This document shows positions 27,909 to 39,383 of a DNA stretch of 64,000 nucleotides, piece after piece. Each line of letters begins with the position of its first letter. Position 1 is the first letter of the stretch. The DNA is from Methylobacter sp. (GTDB lineage: Bacteria > Pseudomonadota > Gammaproteobacteria > Methylococcales > Methylomonadaceae), in contig NZ_JAUXVR010000027.1 in assembly GCF_030680395.1 (NCBI RefSeq), forward strand, positions 1 through 64,000, written 5' to 3'. Below the pieces are notes generated by a model. The model did no database searches. It was not told the DNA's origin and saw nothing but the letters and a program-made list of their open reading frames with translations. A program made the translations under genes and the position numbers.

Positions 27909-28597
27909 ACTTGCCAGGCGGACGGCTTGGCAGGGCTATCACAATATTGATCGAGTAACTTTATAAAATAATCCCGATCAATTTCCTCGGCGCCAAAGCT
28001 TTCCAAATGCCTTGTGTGGACTTGGCAGTCTATCAGTTGGTAGTCCCAGGATTGAAGCTGTTGAACCAGGGTAGCGAAAGCTACTTTGGATGCATCCGTT
28101 CTGGTATGAAACATGGATTCGCCCAAAAAAACCTGCCCTAGTGCGACACCGTATAATCCTCCAACCAGTTCATCGCCAATCCAGGTTTCAACCGAATGAG
28201 CAAATCCGGCTTGATGCAGTTGATTATAAGCCGCGTTGATTTCTGCTGTTATCCATGTGCCTGCGGCGTCTTTGCGAGGATCAGCACAGGCGGTAATGAC
28301 TTCATTAAAAGCCTGATCAAAGGTGACTGAAAAAATATTTTTCCGCAAGGTTTTCTGCAAGCTGCGGGAAATAATCAGCTTATCGGGGAATAAAACCAAG
28401 CGAGGATCGGGCGACCACCATAAGATAGGATCACCGCTGTTATACCAAGGAAATATTCCGTGCCGATAAGCGTTTAGCAACCTGTTTTGGGACAGGCATC
28501 CGCCGATGGCAAGTAAGCCGTCCGGTTCTCGGAGGGCTGCGCACGCCAAAGGGAAATCTTGATTTGGGTTTTGGGAGTCAAGAACAGTCAGTCGCAT
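27905..28597 (-). CDS. aat: Leucyl/phenylalanyl-tRNA-protein transferase
   Basis: Attaches Leu or Phe from aminoacyl-tRNA to proteins with N-terminal Arg or Lys, marking them for ClpAP (N-end rule). 230 aa; conserved blocks are [63 protein letters not shown] and [23 protein letters not shown]. Complete. It lies 64 bp downstream of trxB on the same strand. Confidence 0.96.
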   Translation of the reverse strand: MRLTVLDSQNPNQDFPLACAALREPDGLLAIGGCLSQNRLLNAYRHGIFPWYNSGDPILWWSPDPRLVLFPDKLIISRSLQKTLRKNIFSVTFDQAFNEVITACADPRKDAAGTWITAEINAAYNQLHQAGFAHSVETWIGDELVGGLYGVALGQVFLGESMFHTRTDASKVAFATLVQQLQSWDYQLIDCQVHTRHLESFGAEEIDRDYFIKLLDQYCDSPAKPSAWQV

Positions 28598-28661
28598 AGT
28601 TTGACTTAACTTAAGGTATAAAACTGAAAAACCATGTCAGTTATTAAACCAAAATTGTAGC

Positions 28662-29651
<990 letters not shown>

Positions 29652-29819
29652 TTAATTATGAAGATGAAAGCGTGTTTCGTAAACTGTTTTATCAGAATAG
29701 CCGACGGATAATGGCAGAAATGCGAACGGGAGTTTATTGCAGACATTACTAATGTAAAACATCTCATTATTGATCTATAATTATGTTTTATTAGTAATTT
29801 ATGTGACGAGTTGTTAAAT

Positions 29820-32099
29820 ATGGCTGCTGTAATGGAAGAAAAAACCTTTCGTGGGTTGCGTGAAGTTGCTTTATTAGGCTTCATTGCAGGCGCATTATTT
29901 TTTTTAATTTCGCTGATTACTTTTAGTAACGAGGACGCAGGCTGGACGCATAGCGGATCAGTACAGACAGTCTCTAACGCTTGCGGTGTCTTTGGAGCGT
30001 GGATCGCTGATTTCACGCTCAGCTGTTTCGGTTTGGTCGCTTATCTGTTTCCGGTCATGATCTTCTGGCAAGGTTACCTGATTTACACCCAGGGCAGACA
30101 AGGCCGCGAAAAAATGATTATCGCGCTGCAATGGGTAGGGTCTATAGCGACTATCATTTCAGGCGCCGCATTATTGAATTTGTATTTATTAAGAATAGGG
30201 ATCGAACTGCCCAGCAACACCGGCGGTATTTTAGGCCAGGAAACCGGCAATGCCTTGCTGGTAGTCTTCGGCAATTCGGGGGCGACGCTATTCTTGCTGG
30301 TGATTTTATTGGCTGGTGTTACTTTGGTTACCGGGGTGTCATGGGTCACGGTAATAGATGTTATCGGCAAATATACCGTATTTATATGTCGGGTTTTTTG
30401 TGGTAGCGTTCTAAGCTTGTTACAGGAACGTTCGGTCAATCGTACCCAGACGTTGGTGGATAGCCCCGCGAAGTCGGAGCTTAAGAGAAAAGCCAGTGCT
30501 AAAGCTATACCGAATATCGAAAAGCCTGTAGAAAAAATAGTAAAGAACGCGCTTCCACTTAAAAAACAGCCGGCCATTAAATACGACGCCAGCAAAGGCG
30601 TATTGCCCTCTCTGGAATTACTGGATCACCGGGACACCCGCGTTATAGGTTATTCGCAAACCGATTTGGAAGAAATGTCACGCTTGGTGGAAGATATCTT
30701 GGCCGATTTTAACGTCGCCGTCGCCGTCGTCGGCTTTCATCCAGGCCCCGTTATCACCCGTTTTGAATTACAACCTGCGGCAGGCGTTAAAGTCAGCCGT
30801 ATCAGCACCCTGTCCAAAGATTTGGCCAGAGCATTGTCAGTTACCAGTGTTCGTATCGTTGAAATTATTCCTGGTAAATCGGTAGTCGGTCTTGAAATTC
30901 CCAATCGGGAGCGGGAAATGGTGACCTTGCGCGAATTATTGGTGTCAGCGCCGTTTGAAAAATCGAAATCCATGTTGACTCTGGCGATGGGCAAGGATAT
31001 TTCCGGCACGCCGATGGTTGCCGATCTGGGTAAAATGCCTCATGCGCTGGTTGCTGGTACCACAGGTTCCGGTAAATCGGTCGCTATCAACACCATGATT
31101 CTCAGTCTGCTTTATAAAGCAACACCAGAACAGGTGCGCATGATCATGATTGACCCGAAAATGTTGGAGTTATCGGTTTATGAAGGCATTCCTCATTTAT
31201 TGACCCCCGTCGTAACCGATATGAAGGAAGCCAGTAACGCGCTACGCTGGGCGGTTGCCGAAATGGAAAGACGTTACAAGTTAATGTCCAAAATGGGCGT
31301 CAGAAACCTTGCCGGATTTAATCAGTTGATAGAAGATGCGACGGCAAGAGGCGAGACCATCAGGGACCCCATGTTTCAAATGATTAATCCGCTGGAAGAA
31401 GGGGAAGAATACCCTACCTTAAATACCCTGCCCAGCATTGTCATCGTCATCGACGAATTAGCCGACATGATGATGATCGTCGGTAAGAAAGTTGAAGAAC
31501 TGATCGCCCGGCTGGCGCAAAAAGCCCGCGCGGCCGGCATTCATTTGATTCTAGCCACGCAACGCCCATCGGTTGATGTATTAACCGGCCTGATTAAAGC
31601 TAACGTACCGACCCGGATTTCATTTCAGGTATCGTCTCGCATCGACTCGCGCACCATTCTCGATCAAGGCGGCGCGGAAACTTTGCTAGGCAATGGCGAT
31701 ATGCTGTTTCTGCCTTCAGGCACCAGCATCCCCATCCGTGCTCACGGCGCTTTTGTCGATGACCATGAAGTGCATCGCGTGGTTGAATTTTTAAAACAAA
31801 CCGCACCGCCGAATTATCTTGAAGACATCACCCGCGAACTTTCCGCTTCCGGTGATGGTTACAGCATGAACGGTGGTGGCGGTAATGGCGATTCCGAGAC
31901 TGATGCTTTGTACGACGAAGCCGTGCAATTTGTCACTGAAACTCGTAAAGCCTCAATATCCAGCGTACAAAGACGCTTTAAAGTCGGCTACAATCGCGCC
32001 GCAACCATGATTGAAGGCATGGAGGCGGCCGGCGTTGTCAGTTCTCCTGAAAGCAATGGTTCAAGAGTCGTACTGGCGCCGTCGCCCGTAAGAGATTAA
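29820..32099 (+). CDS. ftsK: DNA translocase FtsK
   Basis: Septum-anchored DNA pump that clears chromosome dimers and activates XerCD. 759 aa from the ATG at 29820; a TTG three codons earlier is possible. Four N-terminal membrane segments (about 15-185), a short basic linker, the motor with Walker [11 protein letters not shown] (about 411-420) and Walker [12 protein letters not shown], then the winged-helix gamma domain at about 690-745 ([20 protein letters not shown]), which reads KOPS sites. The linker is short compared with the 1,329-aa E. coli protein, as in most bacteria. Confidence 0.96.
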   Translation: MAAVMEEKTFRGLREVALLGFIAGALFFLISLITFSNEDAGWTHSGSVQTVSNACGVFGAWIADFTLSCFGLVAYLFPVMIFWQGYLIYTQGRQGREKMIIALQWVGSIATIISGAALLNLYLLRIGIELPSNTGGILGQETGNALLVVFGNSGATLFLLVILLAGVTLVTGVSWVTVIDVIGKYTVFICRVFCGSVLSLLQERSVNRTQTLVDSPAKSELKRKASAKAIPNIEKPVEKIVKNALPLKKQPAIKYDASKGVLPSLELLDHRDTRVIGYSQTDLEEMSRLVEDILADFNVAVAVVGFHPGPVITRFELQPAAGVKVSRISTLSKDLARALSVTSVRIVEIIPGKSVVGLEIPNREREMVTLRELLVSAPFEKSKSMLTLAMGKDISGTPMVADLGKMPHALVAGTTGSGKSVAINTMILSLLYKATPEQVRMIMIDPKMLELSVYEGIPHLLTPVVTDMKEASNALRWAVAEMERRYKLMSKMGVRNLAGFNQLIEDATARGETIRDPMFQMINPLEEGEEYPTLNTLPSIVIVIDELADMMMIVGKKVEELIARLAQKARAAGIHLILATQRPSVDVLTGLIKANVPTRISFQVSSRIDSRTILDQGGAETLLGNGDMLFLPSGTSIPIRAHGAFVDDHEVHRVVEFLKQTAPPNYLEDITRELSASGDGYSMNGGGGNGDSETDALYDEAVQFVTETRKASISSVQRRFKVGYNRAATMIEGMEAAGVVSSPESNGSRVVLAPSPVRD

Positions 32100-32101
32100 C
32101 G

Positions 32102-32278
32102 ATGAACATTGCGGTGTGCGGAGTCGCTATTGTGCTGATGGCGACTCTGGGCAGCCTGGTTATCGTCAGACGCAATTCTCCCCAGCAGCCGATACAAGTC
32201 AAGGCAGTGCTTTTCGGGCTTTATTTCTGGGGGTTGGTGTTTTTACAGCTGGTTGTATTCGGGTTGTTCATGGGCTAA
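32102..32278 (+). CDS. 58-aa two-helix membrane protein downstream of ftsK
   Basis: 58 aa starting 2 nt after the ftsK stop. Two hydrophobic segments, about 3-22 (IAVCGVAIVLMATLGSLVIV) and 34-57 (AVLFGLYFWGLVFLQLVVFG), are separated by a short polar basic loop (RRNSPQQPIQVK), which predicts a small inner-membrane hairpin. The tight spacing suggests translation coupled to ftsK. I do not recognise a family. The frame is clean and ends before an AT-rich gap. The product could be a division-site accessory peptide, but that is only positional inference. Confidence 0.55.
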   Translation: MNIAVCGVAIVLMATLGSLVIVRRNSPQQPIQVKAVLFGLYFWGLVFLQLVVFGLFMG

Positions 32279-32596
32279 AGCGCAGGCTAAGGAATAAAAT
32301 ACACCATATTGCCATAACAGAAAATAAAGTAATAAAAGGTATTGTTTCATCAATTGATTTTGTAAGGGAGTACTTGAAACAAAATATTCAACAGGTCATC
32401 CAATAGATTACTTATGCCTTTGGACGGTTTTATTGAAATAATAGCGGCTTCTCCATGATGTTTGGAAAAATAAAATCGAATGGATAAGGCGGCAGTAAGT
32501 TTTTGAGATAAAAAGACTTGTATATAAAGAAAGATAAACATGAACTGGGCTTTTAGGTTTATTGACAATAGCTCAATGAGCTGATACTTTGCCTCG
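32279..32596 (+). other. Gap upstream of hrcA
   Basis: AT-rich with no convincing gene on either strand. It ends in the putative hrcA promoter, which contains a small palindrome AGCTC-AAT-GAGCT (32570-32582) in the spacer. Confidence 0.5.
32562..32590 (+). promoter_or_regulatory. Putative promoter of the hrcA-grpE-dnaK operon
   Basis: A perfect -35 TTGACA (32562-32567), a 17-bp spacer and a weak -10 TACTTT (32585-32590), immediately upstream of the CIRCE element. HrcA bound at CIRCE would block transcription or clearance from this promoter. No clear sigma-32 promoter was seen. Confidence 0.55.
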
Positions 32597-32623
32597 CTGG
32601 CACTCGTCTTAATGGAGTGCTAA
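32597..32623 (+). promoter_or_regulatory. CIRCE operator (HrcA binding site)
   Basis: CTGGCACTC-N9-GAGTGCTAA. The right arm matches the CIRCE consensus 9/9 and the left arm 7/9 (consensus TTAGCACTC), with the exact 9-nt spacing. It lies between the promoter and the hrcA start, so the operon is most likely autorepressed by HrcA and derepressed on heat shock. Confidence 0.92.
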
Positions 32624-32643
32624 ATTTGGTTGCAGAGGTTGGT

Positions 32644-33825
32644 GTGAGTAATACGCAATTTTTAAATGAGCGGTCGTTGCAGTTATTGAAATCACTGGTC
32701 GAGCGCTATATCAGTGATGGCCAGCCGGTGGGTTCACGGGCTTTATCAAAAGATTCGGATTTAAACTTAAGTCCGGCAACTATTCGCAATGTCATGGCCG
32801 ACCTGGAAGACCTAGGTTTGGTGCATTCACCCCATACTTCGGCAGGAAGGGTGCCTACGGTCAGCGGCTACCGCTTGTTTGTCGATACCTTATTGACGGT
32901 TAAGCCAATGGAGTCGAAAGATTTAACCCGACTGCACCAAGGCTTGTCGTTGAGCGAGGACAGCAGCGATATGATCGGCGTCGCATCGCGCCTACTTTCA
33001 GAATTAACGCAGATGGCCGGGGTGGTGACCTTGCCTAAAAGAGAGCAGGTATGCTTGCGGCATATCGAGTTTCTATCTTTATCTCACACCCGCGTGTTAG
33101 TTATTTTTGTTACCAATGAGCAGGAAGTTCATAACAAAATCATCCATACCTCCAAAGTATTCAGTCCTGCCGAACTACAGCAGGCAGCCAACTATTTAAA
33201 TTCAATTTATTCCGGCCGCAGCCTTGATGCGGTGCGCAAAGCGGTTTTAAAAGAGTTGCAGGAAGACCAGGAACGCATGACAAATCTGTCTGGAACAGAT
33301 TTGCATTTACCCGAAGGGTGTCGGGCAGGAAAGCCCGGCATGACAAATCTGTCTGGAACAGATTTGCATTTACCCGAAGGGTGTCGGGCAGGAAAGCCCG
33401 GCATGAATCAGGGCATGCTGGATGCGGTAAAAATGGCGCAACTGGCGTTCGATCAGGACAATAAAAAAGATGATTATGTGCTGACCGGCGAAACCAATTT
33501 AATGGGTTTTTCCGAGTTGTCGGATATGGAGCGGCTAAAAAGCCTGTTTGAAGCGTTCAGTCAAAAGCAGGGCGTTATTCATTTGCTGGACCAATGTATG
33601 AAAGCCGACGGCGTGCAGATATTTATCGGCGAAGAATCGGGCTATCGGGCTTTCGATCATTGCAGTCTGGTGACCTCATCCTATTCGGTCAGCAACGAAG
33701 TGGTCGGGGTATTGGGCGTTATCGGGCCGACGCGTATGGCCTATGAGAAAATCATCCCTTTTGTCGATGTGACGGCAAAATTGTTGGGAGCCGCCTTGAA
33801 TCCAAAATCAACGACCCCACTATAA
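32644..33825 (+). CDS. hrcA: Heat-inducible transcription repressor HrcA with a 42-residue insertion
   Basis: Repressor of the chaperone operon, binding CIRCE. 393 aa from the GTG at 32644 (AGAGG about 10 nt upstream); a GTG at 32617 lies inside CIRCE and is rejected. N-terminal winged helix (RSLQLLKSLVERYI, SPATIRNVMADLEDLGL), a GAF-like middle and the conserved C-terminus (GVLGVIGPTRMAYEKIIPFVD). Residues 212-253 are two identical 21-residue copies (MTNLSGTDLHLPEGCRAGKPG) encoded by a perfect 63-bp tandem repeat. Without them the protein is 351 aa, the usual length, and QEDQERM joins NQGMLDAVKMA smoothly. The insertion keeps the frame, but its effect on activity is unknown. Confidence 0.93.
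   Translation: MSNTQFLNERSLQLLKSLVERYISDGQPVGSRALSKDSDLNLSPATIRNVMADLEDLGLVHSPHTSAGRVPTVSGYRLFVDTLLTVKPMESKDLTRLHQGLSLSEDSSDMIGVASRLLSELTQMAGVVTLPKREQVCLRHIEFLSLSHTRVLVIFVTNEQEVHNKIIHTSKVFSPAELQQAANYLNSIYSGRSLDAVRKAVLKELQEDQERMTNLSGTDLHLPEGCRAGKPGMTNLSGTDLHLPEGCRAGKPGMNQGMLDAVKMAQLAFDQDNKKDDYVLTGETNLMGFSELSDMERLKSLFEAFSQKQGVIHLLDQCMKADGVQIFIGEESGYRAFDHCSLVTSSYSVSNEVVGVLGVIGPTRMAYEKIIPFVDVTAKLLGAALNPKSTTPL
33277..33402 (+). repeat. Perfect 2 x 63-bp tandem palindromic repeat within hrcA
   Basis: Two identical 63-bp units (33277-33339 and 33340-33402). Each unit has two inverted repeats: CAAATCTGT-N5-ACAGATTTG (33281-33303 in unit 1) and CGGGC-N6-GCCCG (33322-33337). Each unit begins ATGA, and the host sequence after the second unit also begins ATGA, consistent with a short target duplication or slippage. 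63 is a multiple of 3 and no stop occurs in frame. Confidence 0.95.
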
Positions 33826-33887
33826 ATAATGTCTTTTTGTGCCTTCGGGTATGGGTATTAATTTTAAATATTAAGGAGCTATAAATA

Positions 33888-34499
33888 ATGAGTACTGATC
33901 AGGAATCGCCTGAATCTCAGGTTAAAACTGAAGGCGAAGCGGTTGTAGAGCCGCCGCATACCGAACTAGTCGAACACGAGCTTACAATTGAGGAGTTACA
34001 GCAGGCCTTGGCCCAAGCTGAGCAAAAAGCTCAGGAGAACTGGGACAAAGCAGTTCGCGCACAGGCGGAAATGGAAAACCTGAAAAGAAGAACGCAAAAG
34101 GATCTAGAAGATGCGCACAAATTTGCGCTGACAGGTTTTGCCAAGGAGCTATTGCCGGTATTAGACAGTTTGGTATTAGGTTTGCAGGCGGCAACCGGCG
34201 ATAGCGAAGAAGTGAAAAAATTTCGTGAAGGTAGCGACTTAACGATAAAACAGTTCGAATCAGTATTTGCAAAATTCAAAATTGAAGCAATTGATCCCAT
34301 CGGTCAGCCGTTTAATGCGGAACTGCATCAGGCCATGGCTATGCAGGCCGTAGAAGGAGCCGAGCCGAATACGGTGGTTAACGTTTTCCAAAAAGGATAT
34401 ATGTTGAACGGACGTTTGCTTCGTCCCGCGATGGTTTTAGTTGCTAAAGCCGCTGAAAAAAAACCGACAGATAGTCCTAGCATCGATGAACAGGCTTGA
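33888..34499 (+). CDS. grpE: Nucleotide exchange factor GrpE
   Basis: Co-chaperone that releases ADP from DnaK and acts as a thermosensor. 203 aa: a long N-terminal coiled coil (about 25-75, LTIEELQQALAQAEQKAQENWDKAVRAQAEMENLKRRTQ) and a C-terminal beta domain (AMAMQAVEGAEPNTVVNVFQKGYMLNGRLLRPAMV). Strong ribosome binding site AAGGAG before the ATG. Second gene of the CIRCE-controlled operon. Confidence 0.96.
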   Translation: MSTDQESPESQVKTEGEAVVEPPHTELVEHELTIEELQQALAQAEQKAQENWDKAVRAQAEMENLKRRTQKDLEDAHKFALTGFAKELLPVLDSLVLGLQAATGDSEEVKKFREGSDLTIKQFESVFAKFKIEAIDPIGQPFNAELHQAMAMQAVEGAEPNTVVNVFQKGYMLNGRLLRPAMVLVAKAAEKKPTDSPSIDEQA

Positions 34500-34569
34500 A
34501 ATCAAATAAAGCAGCCTCATATTTGTAATAACTTTTACTTTTTAAATAAATTCAAGTCTGGAGAACTCA

Positions 34570-36501
34570 ATGGCTAAAATAATCGGCATAGATTTAGGAA
34601 CAACAAACTCGTGCGTTGCGGTACTGGAAAACGGCGTAGCGAGAGTGATTGAAAACAGCGAAGGCGCGCGTACTACGCCGTCCATTATCGCTTTTACCAG
34701 TGACGATGAAGTATTGGTTGGACAGTCTGCAAAACGTCAGGCGGTTACTAACCCAAAAAATACCGTATTTGCGATCAAGCGTTTGATCGGTCGTCGCTTT
34801 AAAGACGATGTCGTACAAAAAGACATCAAAATGGTGCCTTATAAAATCGTCGAAGCTGAAAACGGCGATGCCTGGGTTGAAGTTCACGGCAAAAAAATGG
34901 CGGCTCCCGAGATTTCAGCGCGTATCTTGATGAAGTTGAAAAAAGATGCTGAAGCCTATTTAGGCGAAGAAGTCACCGAAGCCGTAATTACCGTACCGGC
35001 TTATTTTAATGACTCGCAACGCCAAGCGACTAAAGACGCCGGTCGTATTGCCGGACTTGAAGTTAAACGTATTATCAATGAACCGACCGCATCTGCATTG
35101 GCTTTTGGCATGGATAAGCCTAAAGGCGACACTAAAATTGCAGTGTATGACTTAGGCGGCGGTACCTTTGATATTTCCATTATTGAAATTGCCGAGATAG
35201 AAGGCGAGCATCAGTTCGAAGTGTTATCGACCAACGGCGATACTTTCCTGGGTGGTGAAGATTTCGACTCAAGAATCATTGAATTTTTAGCGGCAGAATT
35301 CAAAAAAGAAAGCGGCGTTGACGTGCATAACGATCCGTTAGCCTTGCAACGCCTAAAGGAAGCGGCCGAAAAAGCCAAGATTGAACTGTCTTCAAGCCAG
35401 CAAACCGACGTGAATCTGCCTTACATTACCGCAGATGCATCAGGTCCCAAGCATTTGAATGTTAAATTGACCAGAGCCAAACTGGAATCGCTGGTTGAAG
35501 AGCTGATTAATCGCACTAAAGGTCCTTGCGAAATGGCGCTGAAAGACGCCAAATTATCAGCATCGGATATTAATGACGTGATTTTGGTCGGCGGTCAAAC
35601 CCGTATGCCGAAAGTACAGGAAATGGTAAAAGCCATTTTCGGTAAAGAACCGCGCAAAGACGTTAACCCTGATGAAGCGGTTGCTTTAGGCGCGGCGATT
35701 CAGGCGGGCGTTCTGGGTGGCGAAGTTAAAGACGTGTTGTTGTTGGATGTTATCCCGTTATCATTGGGTATCGAAACGATGGGCGGCGTAATGACCAAAC
35801 TGATCGAGAAAAACACCACGATCCCAACCAATGCATCGCAAGTATTTTCTACGGCGGACGACAATCAAACTGCAGTGACCGTGCATGTATTGCAAGGTGA
35901 GCGTGAAGTCGCAGCAGCAAACAAATCGTTGGGACGTTTCGATCTGGCCGATATTCCACCCGCACCGCGCGGTATTCCGCAAATTGAAGTTGCATTCGAT
36001 ATCGATGCCAACGGTATTTTGAACGTGTCCGCAAAAGACAAGGCGACCGGTAAAAAACAATCCATCGTTATCAAAGCATCCAGCGGTTTGTCGGATGATG
36101 AAGTTGATCGCATGATTAAAGATGCTGAAGCGCATGCTGATGAAGACCGTAAACTGACTCAATTGGTGTCGGCGCGTAACCATGCTGACGGTATGATCCA
36201 TGCGACTGAAAAATCGATGAAAGAGCTGGGCGACCAAGTCGGCGCCGATGAAAAAACCAGCATCGAACATGCGATTGAAGCACTGAAAACTGCGATTAAA
36301 GGCGATGATAAAGCGGAAATTGAAGCCAAAACGAACGACTTGACTGAGTTGTCCGGAAAACTGGCCGAACGCGTTTACGCACAAAAATCGGCCGCTGAAG
36401 GCGAGTCTTCCGGCGCTCATGCTTCTTCAGAGCATCATGCGGCTGATGACGGTGTTGTCGATGCCGAGTTTGAAGAAGTTAAAGATGACGATAAGAAATA
36501 A
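34570..36501 (+). CDS. dnaK: Chaperone DnaK (Hsp70)
   Basis: ATP-driven chaperone that binds exposed hydrophobic peptides. 643 aa: ATPase domain from [13 protein letters not shown] (about 5-17) with [17 protein letters not shown] and [14 protein letters not shown], the linker [16 protein letters not shown], the substrate-binding beta domain (about 395-505) and a helical lid. It ends EEVKDDDKK, close to the classic EEVKD tail. Ribosome binding site GGAGA upstream of the ATG. 70 bp after grpE. Confidence 0.98.
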   Translation: MAKIIGIDLGTTNSCVAVLENGVARVIENSEGARTTPSIIAFTSDDEVLVGQSAKRQAVTNPKNTVFAIKRLIGRRFKDDVVQKDIKMVPYKIVEAENGDAWVEVHGKKMAAPEISARILMKLKKDAEAYLGEEVTEAVITVPAYFNDSQRQATKDAGRIAGLEVKRIINEPTASALAFGMDKPKGDTKIAVYDLGGGTFDISIIEIAEIEGEHQFEVLSTNGDTFLGGEDFDSRIIEFLAAEFKKESGVDVHNDPLALQRLKEAAEKAKIELSSSQQTDVNLPYITADASGPKHLNVKLTRAKLESLVEELINRTKGPCEMALKDAKLSASDINDVILVGGQTRMPKVQEMVKAIFGKEPRKDVNPDEAVALGAAIQAGVLGGEVKDVLLLDVIPLSLGIETMGGVMTKLIEKNTTIPTNASQVFSTADDNQTAVTVHVLQGEREVAAANKSLGRFDLADIPPAPRGIPQIEVAFDIDANGILNVSAKDKATGKKQSIVIKASSGLSDDEVDRMIKDAEAHADEDRKLTQLVSARNHADGMIHATEKSMKELGDQVGADEKTSIEHAIEALKTAIKGDDKAEIEAKTNDLTELSGKLAERVYAQKSAAEGESSGAHASSEHHAADDGVVDAEFEEVKDDDKK

Positions 36502-36550
36502 GATGTAGGTTGGGGTGCACTATCCCCCTATGCATTAACTTAAGGCATAA

Positions 36551-36615
36551 AACCACGAAGAACACGAAGCTCGCGAAGAAAAAACTTCGTGTCCCTTCGT
36601 GTTCTTTTTGCGGTT
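36551..36615. repeat. CACGAAG-type intergenic palindrome (copy 1)
   Basis: Imperfect inverted repeat between dnaK and dnaJ. The left arm AACC-ACG-AAGAACACGAAG pairs with CTTCGTGTTCTT-TTTGC-GGTT. The same CACGAAG/CTTCGTG design recurs at 61347-61417. The transcript would fold into a long hairpin that could modulate dnaK-dnaJ read-through. Confidence 0.8.
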
Positions 36616-36697
36616 TAGTAACCACCTCTTATCCCGGGTATCTCAGACAAAATCAGACGATGATAACCACCAAAATCCAACAATAGAATATTGAACC

Positions 36698-37825
36698 ATG
36701 GCAAAAGAAGATTTTTACAAGCTTCTCGGTGTAGACAGAAACGCCAGTGATGCAGAGATTAAGAAAAGCTATCGCAGCAAGGCGATGAAGCATCATCCGG
36801 ACAGAAATAAAGATAATCCGGTAGAGGCTGAGGCCAAGTTTAAGCAGATTAAAGAGGCTTACGAAGTTTTATCGGACCCTAAAAAACGTTCCGCTTACGA
36901 CCAGTTCGGCCATGCCGGAATTGATCCTTCGATGGGCGGAGGGCGTTCCGGCGGTTTCGGCGGCGGTGAAAGTTTCAGCGATATTTTCGGCGATATTTTT
37001 GGCGGAGGAAGACAGCAGCGGAGCAACGTTCAGCGTGGCTCTGACCTGCGTTACAACCTGGAATTAACGCTCGAAGAAGCCGTGTTCGGGACCGATGCCA
37101 AAATCCGCGTGCCGGTACTGGTTACCTGCGGCGAATGTAGCGGTTCCGGCGCTAAAAAAGGCTCCAGTCCAGTTATCTGTTCAACTTGTCACGGTCACGG
37201 CCAAGTCAGGATGCAACAGGGTTTCTTTTCGGTTCAACAAACCTGTCCAACCTGCCGCGGTACCGGCAAACAGATAAAAGATCCTTGCGGCGTATGTTAC
37301 GGCCAGGGGCGAGTCCAGGAAAATAAAACCCTGTCCGCAAAAATCCCGGCCGGTGTCGATACCGGCGATCGGATACGTTTGGCTGGAGAAGGTGAGGCTG
37401 GAGAATTCGGCGGCCCGGCAGGCGATCTTTATGTCCAGGTTCAGGTAAAAGATCATCAGATTTTTACCCGCGATGGCGCGAATTTATATTGCGAAGTGCC
37501 GATCAGCTTTCCTACAGCCTGTTTGGGTGGAGAGTTGGAAGTGCCTACCTTGAACGGCAAAGTGTTGTTGAAAATCCCCGCTGAAACGCAAACCGGAAAA
37601 CAGTTCAGGCTGCGCGGCAAAGGCGTGAAGCCGGTCAGAGGCGGACCGGTCGGCGACTTACTATGCAAAGTACAGGTTGAAACACCGGTGCATCTGACCA
37701 AAGAACAAAAAGCCTTGGTTGAGCAGCTCAGCGAATCCCTGTCCGGCAGCGGTAAACATCATAGCCCTCAAGAGTCCTCATGGACGGACGGCGTAAAAAG
37801 CTTTTTCGATAAACTAACAGGATAA
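36698..37825 (+). CDS. dnaJ: Chaperone DnaJ (Hsp40)
   Basis: DnaK co-chaperone that stimulates ATP hydrolysis and delivers substrates. 375 aa: J domain (1-70) with the HPD motif ([10 protein letters not shown]), a Gly/Phe region (about 75-110), four zinc-binding CxxCxGxG repeats ([32 protein letters not shown], about 145-215) and C-terminal substrate-binding domains. Type I DnaJ, complete. Separated from dnaK by 196 bp holding a palindrome. Confidence 0.97.
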   Translation: MAKEDFYKLLGVDRNASDAEIKKSYRSKAMKHHPDRNKDNPVEAEAKFKQIKEAYEVLSDPKKRSAYDQFGHAGIDPSMGGGRSGGFGGGESFSDIFGDIFGGGRQQRSNVQRGSDLRYNLELTLEEAVFGTDAKIRVPVLVTCGECSGSGAKKGSSPVICSTCHGHGQVRMQQGFFSVQQTCPTCRGTGKQIKDPCGVCYGQGRVQENKTLSAKIPAGVDTGDRIRLAGEGEAGEFGGPAGDLYVQVQVKDHQIFTRDGANLYCEVPISFPTACLGGELEVPTLNGKVLLKIPAETQTGKQFRLRGKGVKPVRGGPVGDLLCKVQVETPVHLTKEQKALVEQLSESLSGSGKHHSPQESSWTDGVKSFFDKLTG

Positions 37826-38632
<807 letters not shown>

Positions 38633-38709
38633 ATATCGGGTATTAGTACCTTAATATCCATATGTATCAATCTAAGGCATAAAACTATGAGATTTACGAA
38701 GTCGAGTCG

Positions 38710-38737
38710 GTTGGGTTGCATCTTTTCGCGACCCAAC
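38710..38737. terminator. Stem-loop between dapB and the HNH gene
   Basis: GTTGGGTTGC pairs with GCGACCCAAC (10 bp, one G-T) around an 8-nt loop. It sits between the convergent ends of dapB (38632) and the HNH gene (38772) and could end transcription from either side, although no U-tract follows. It could also be a member of a dispersed palindrome family. Confidence 0.45.
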
Positions 38738-38771
38738 AATATTGGCTAAATTGTTTTCGATATGGAAGTCA

Positions 38772-39383
38772 TCAGGTAACTAAAAACTGCTTGATAATAT
38801 TGACCAGAACAGGGCCGAATGGAAGAAGTTGGCCCTCGCAGTCAGGTTGTTGAAAATCATCTATTAAAACAGCAAGTAAATCATCCCCCAGAAGTTGTAA
38901 ATCATCAGGTTTATCTGGAAATATCAAATTATCTACCATTTGCTTACGTTCTTCCTGAATGGCACGACTATTTAAACCTAACACTGCAATAGAGTCTATC
39001 GATCGCGGAGTTAGCCCCTTTACTTTGCCAGACAGATAGAATTTTAATTCGGTTTCGCATTCAGCCATCAGTGGCGTTAAGGGCAAAGGCAGAGAATCAT
39101 GAGCTTTGCCGCATTGATTACGTGTATTACATGAAGCGACGATATTGCCGAAATCTAACTGACGATTTGGAGCTAAGTGACGAGCTTCAATATGTTCATT
39201 GTGGCTTTTTTGGGCATCAATCTTTTTACAACAATAGGCGCATAAGCCAAACTGCTCTTGTCGTGTTGCATCATTAATAGCCTGTCGTTCTATAGGAGAT
39301 AAGTCCGTATATTGTCCACGCGGATTTCTACGTTTCCATGTTGTCAACTTTGGTGGTTCTGATTCTTTGGTAATTTTACGCAC
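38772..39383 (-). CDS. ptuB: HNH endonuclease of PtuB type (retron/Septu effector)
   Basis: 203 aa from a GTG at 39383 that overlaps the end of the ATPase gene by 8 nt; longer frames only read through the ATPase gene out of frame. The N-terminus VRKITKESEPPKLTTWK matches the KxxEPxxLxxW start of the retron-associated HNH family. The nuclease core has CAYC (Cys48, Cys51), NEHIEAR (His64), GNIVASC (Asn80, Cys85), Cys91 and GKAHDSL (His95), a complete treble-clef HNH fold. With the ATPase it should form a PtuAB anti-phage complex that cleaves nucleic acid on infection. No toxin-only alternative fits better. Confidence 0.8.
   Translation of the reverse strand: MRKITKESEPPKLTTWKRRNPRGQYTDLSPIERQAINDATRQEQFGLCAYCCKKIDAQKSHNEHIEARHLAPNRQLDFGNIVASCNTRNQCGKAHDSLPLPLTPLMAECETELKFYLSGKVKGLTPRSIDSIAVLGLNSRAIQEERKQMVDNLIFPDKPDDLQLLGDDLLAVLIDDFQQPDCEGQLLPFGPVLVNIIKQFLVT

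Noticed and set aside
32116-32406. 96-codon frame after ftsK
   Set aside because: It overlaps the better-supported 58-aa membrane protein in another frame and lacks a ribosome binding site.
35761-36420. 219-codon open frame antisense to dnaK
   Set aside because: It is entirely inside dnaK, has cysteine- and phenylalanine-rich non-protein-like composition, and is explained by dnaK codon bias leaving the opposite strand open.
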